Source of the DNA: CAYWEP01 sp964613075
GTDB taxonomy: Bacteria; Patescibacteriota; Microgenomatia; Levybacterales; UBA12049
NCBI GenBank assembly: GCA_964613075.1
Contig: CAZTFV010000073.1
Coordinates: forward strand, 1 to 5,172
Direction of reading: 5' to 3'
Length of the DNA: 5,172 nt
Shown here piece by piece: positions 4,643 to 5,172 of this stretch (positions within the stretch are counted from its first letter, which is position 1; each line of letters opens with the position of its first letter). The notes under the pieces are model-generated. The model ran no database searches, had not been told where the DNA came from, and saw nothing but the letters and a program-made list of their open reading frames with translations. The translations under genes and the position numbers were made by a program.

Positions 4643-5172
4643 ATGCGTTCGGATACGCTTTCTGAAAAGTGTGCTGTTTTCGGAGTGTATGGAAAAGGGC
4701 TTGATGCTGCGCGTTTAACATACTTTGGTTTGTACGCACTTCAGCACCGCGGACAGGAATCCTCAGGTATCACCGCGTCAGACGGAAAAGTACTCCGCAC
4801 CCACAAATCCTTAGGCCTTGTTGCACAGGTATATACAGAAGATGATCTTGAGCGTTTGCGAGGACACTTAGCGATTGGCCAAAATCGTTACTCAACATCC
4901 GGCGGCTCACTTTCCCGCCACAATCAACCAGTTATTAATGAATTCGATCCAGTTGCTCTTGCCCACAACGGCAATCTTCCAACGGTGAAAAAGTTCCAAC
5001 AATTTCTCCTCAAAAACGGCGTTGATACAGATGAGCAAAATGACTCAGAGCTTATGCACACAATTATCAAGTTCTACCTCCGCAAGGGGATGACCCTTGA
5101 GGAGGCGATAGAAAAATCTTACCCCCTTTTCACGGGGGCTTTTTGTATCCTGGTGATGACAAAAGACAAGCT
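4643..5172 (+). CDS. purF: Amidophosphoribosyltransferase PurF, N-terminal part (runs off the right edge)
   Basis: PurF catalyses the first committed step of purine synthesis, moving ammonia from glutamine to PRPP to give 5-phosphoribosylamine. It is usually feedback-inhibited by purine nucleotides. The first 176 codons are present, covering most of the N-terminal nucleophile (Ntn) glutaminase domain. A nine-residue leader, MRSDTLSEK, precedes C10 in CAVFGVYG. C10 is the expected catalytic Cys, exposed after propeptide removal as in the Bacillus subtilis type. Further landmarks are LQHRGQESSGI (about 35-45), IGQNRYSTSGGS, LAHNGNL (oxyanion-hole Asn-Gly), NDSEL and GAFCILVMTKD. The ATG at 4643 is chosen because it gives a normal short propeptide; the ATG at 4635 is out of frame. 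The phosphoribosyltransferase domain lies beyond the window. It follows purC by 53 bases but seems to have its own promoter. Confidence 0.95.
   Translation, partial: MRSDTLSEKCAVFGVYGKGLDAARLTYFGLYALQHRGQESSGITASDGKVLRTHKSLGLVAQVYTEDDLERLRGHLAIGQNRYSTSGGSLSRHNQPVINEFDPVALAHNGNLPTVKKFQQFLLKNGVDTDEQNDSELMHTIIKFYLRKGMTLEEAIEKSYPLFTGAFCILVMTKDK

Overview
This window looks like chromosomal DNA from a bacterium of modest GC content using the standard code (TGA, TAG and TAA all act as ordinary stops). It is a de novo purine biosynthesis neighbourhood. The lineage is not proven. The short intergenic gaps, several starts without a Shine-Dalgarno (SD) sequence and a heptamer-rich intergenic repeat would fit a streamlined uncultivated bacterium, for example of Patescibacteria/CPR type. 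That is a guess from style, not from a marker gene.

Layout. At the left edge the minus strand carries the 5' end of dnaG (primase, CHC2 zinc finger). A 194-base divergent gap follows, dominated by a strand-symmetric array with a period of about 7 nt. The plus strand then carries a Cof-type HAD phosphatase, purB (adenylosuccinate lyase) and purE (class I AIR carboxylase/mutase). Between purE and purC lies a minus-strand cluster of three tiny membrane-protein genes (66, 44 and 40 codons). They abut or overlap by one base, and the last ends one base from the purE stop. The second and third proteins are recognisable tandem paralogues, and neither was expected from the purine pathway. purC (SAICAR synthetase, long form) and the first 176 codons of purF (glutamine PRPP amidotransferase) follow on the plus strand.

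How the genes fit together. PurF makes phosphoribosylamine (step 1). PurE makes CAIR, PurC joins it to aspartate to give SAICAR, and PurB releases fumarate to give AICAR and later converts adenylosuccinate to AMP. The HAD gene may be a nucleotide or sugar-phosphate phosphatase, but its substrate cannot be read from sequence. The steps between PurF and PurE, and PurK, are not in the window.

Expression signals. purB and purF each have a good sigma70-like promoter placed so close to the ATG that the mRNA would have about 9 or 0 leader bases, with no SD. The two downstream genes of the membrane micro-operon have strong SDs. The most interesting item is the unrecognised membrane micro-operon lodged antisense inside the purine cluster.
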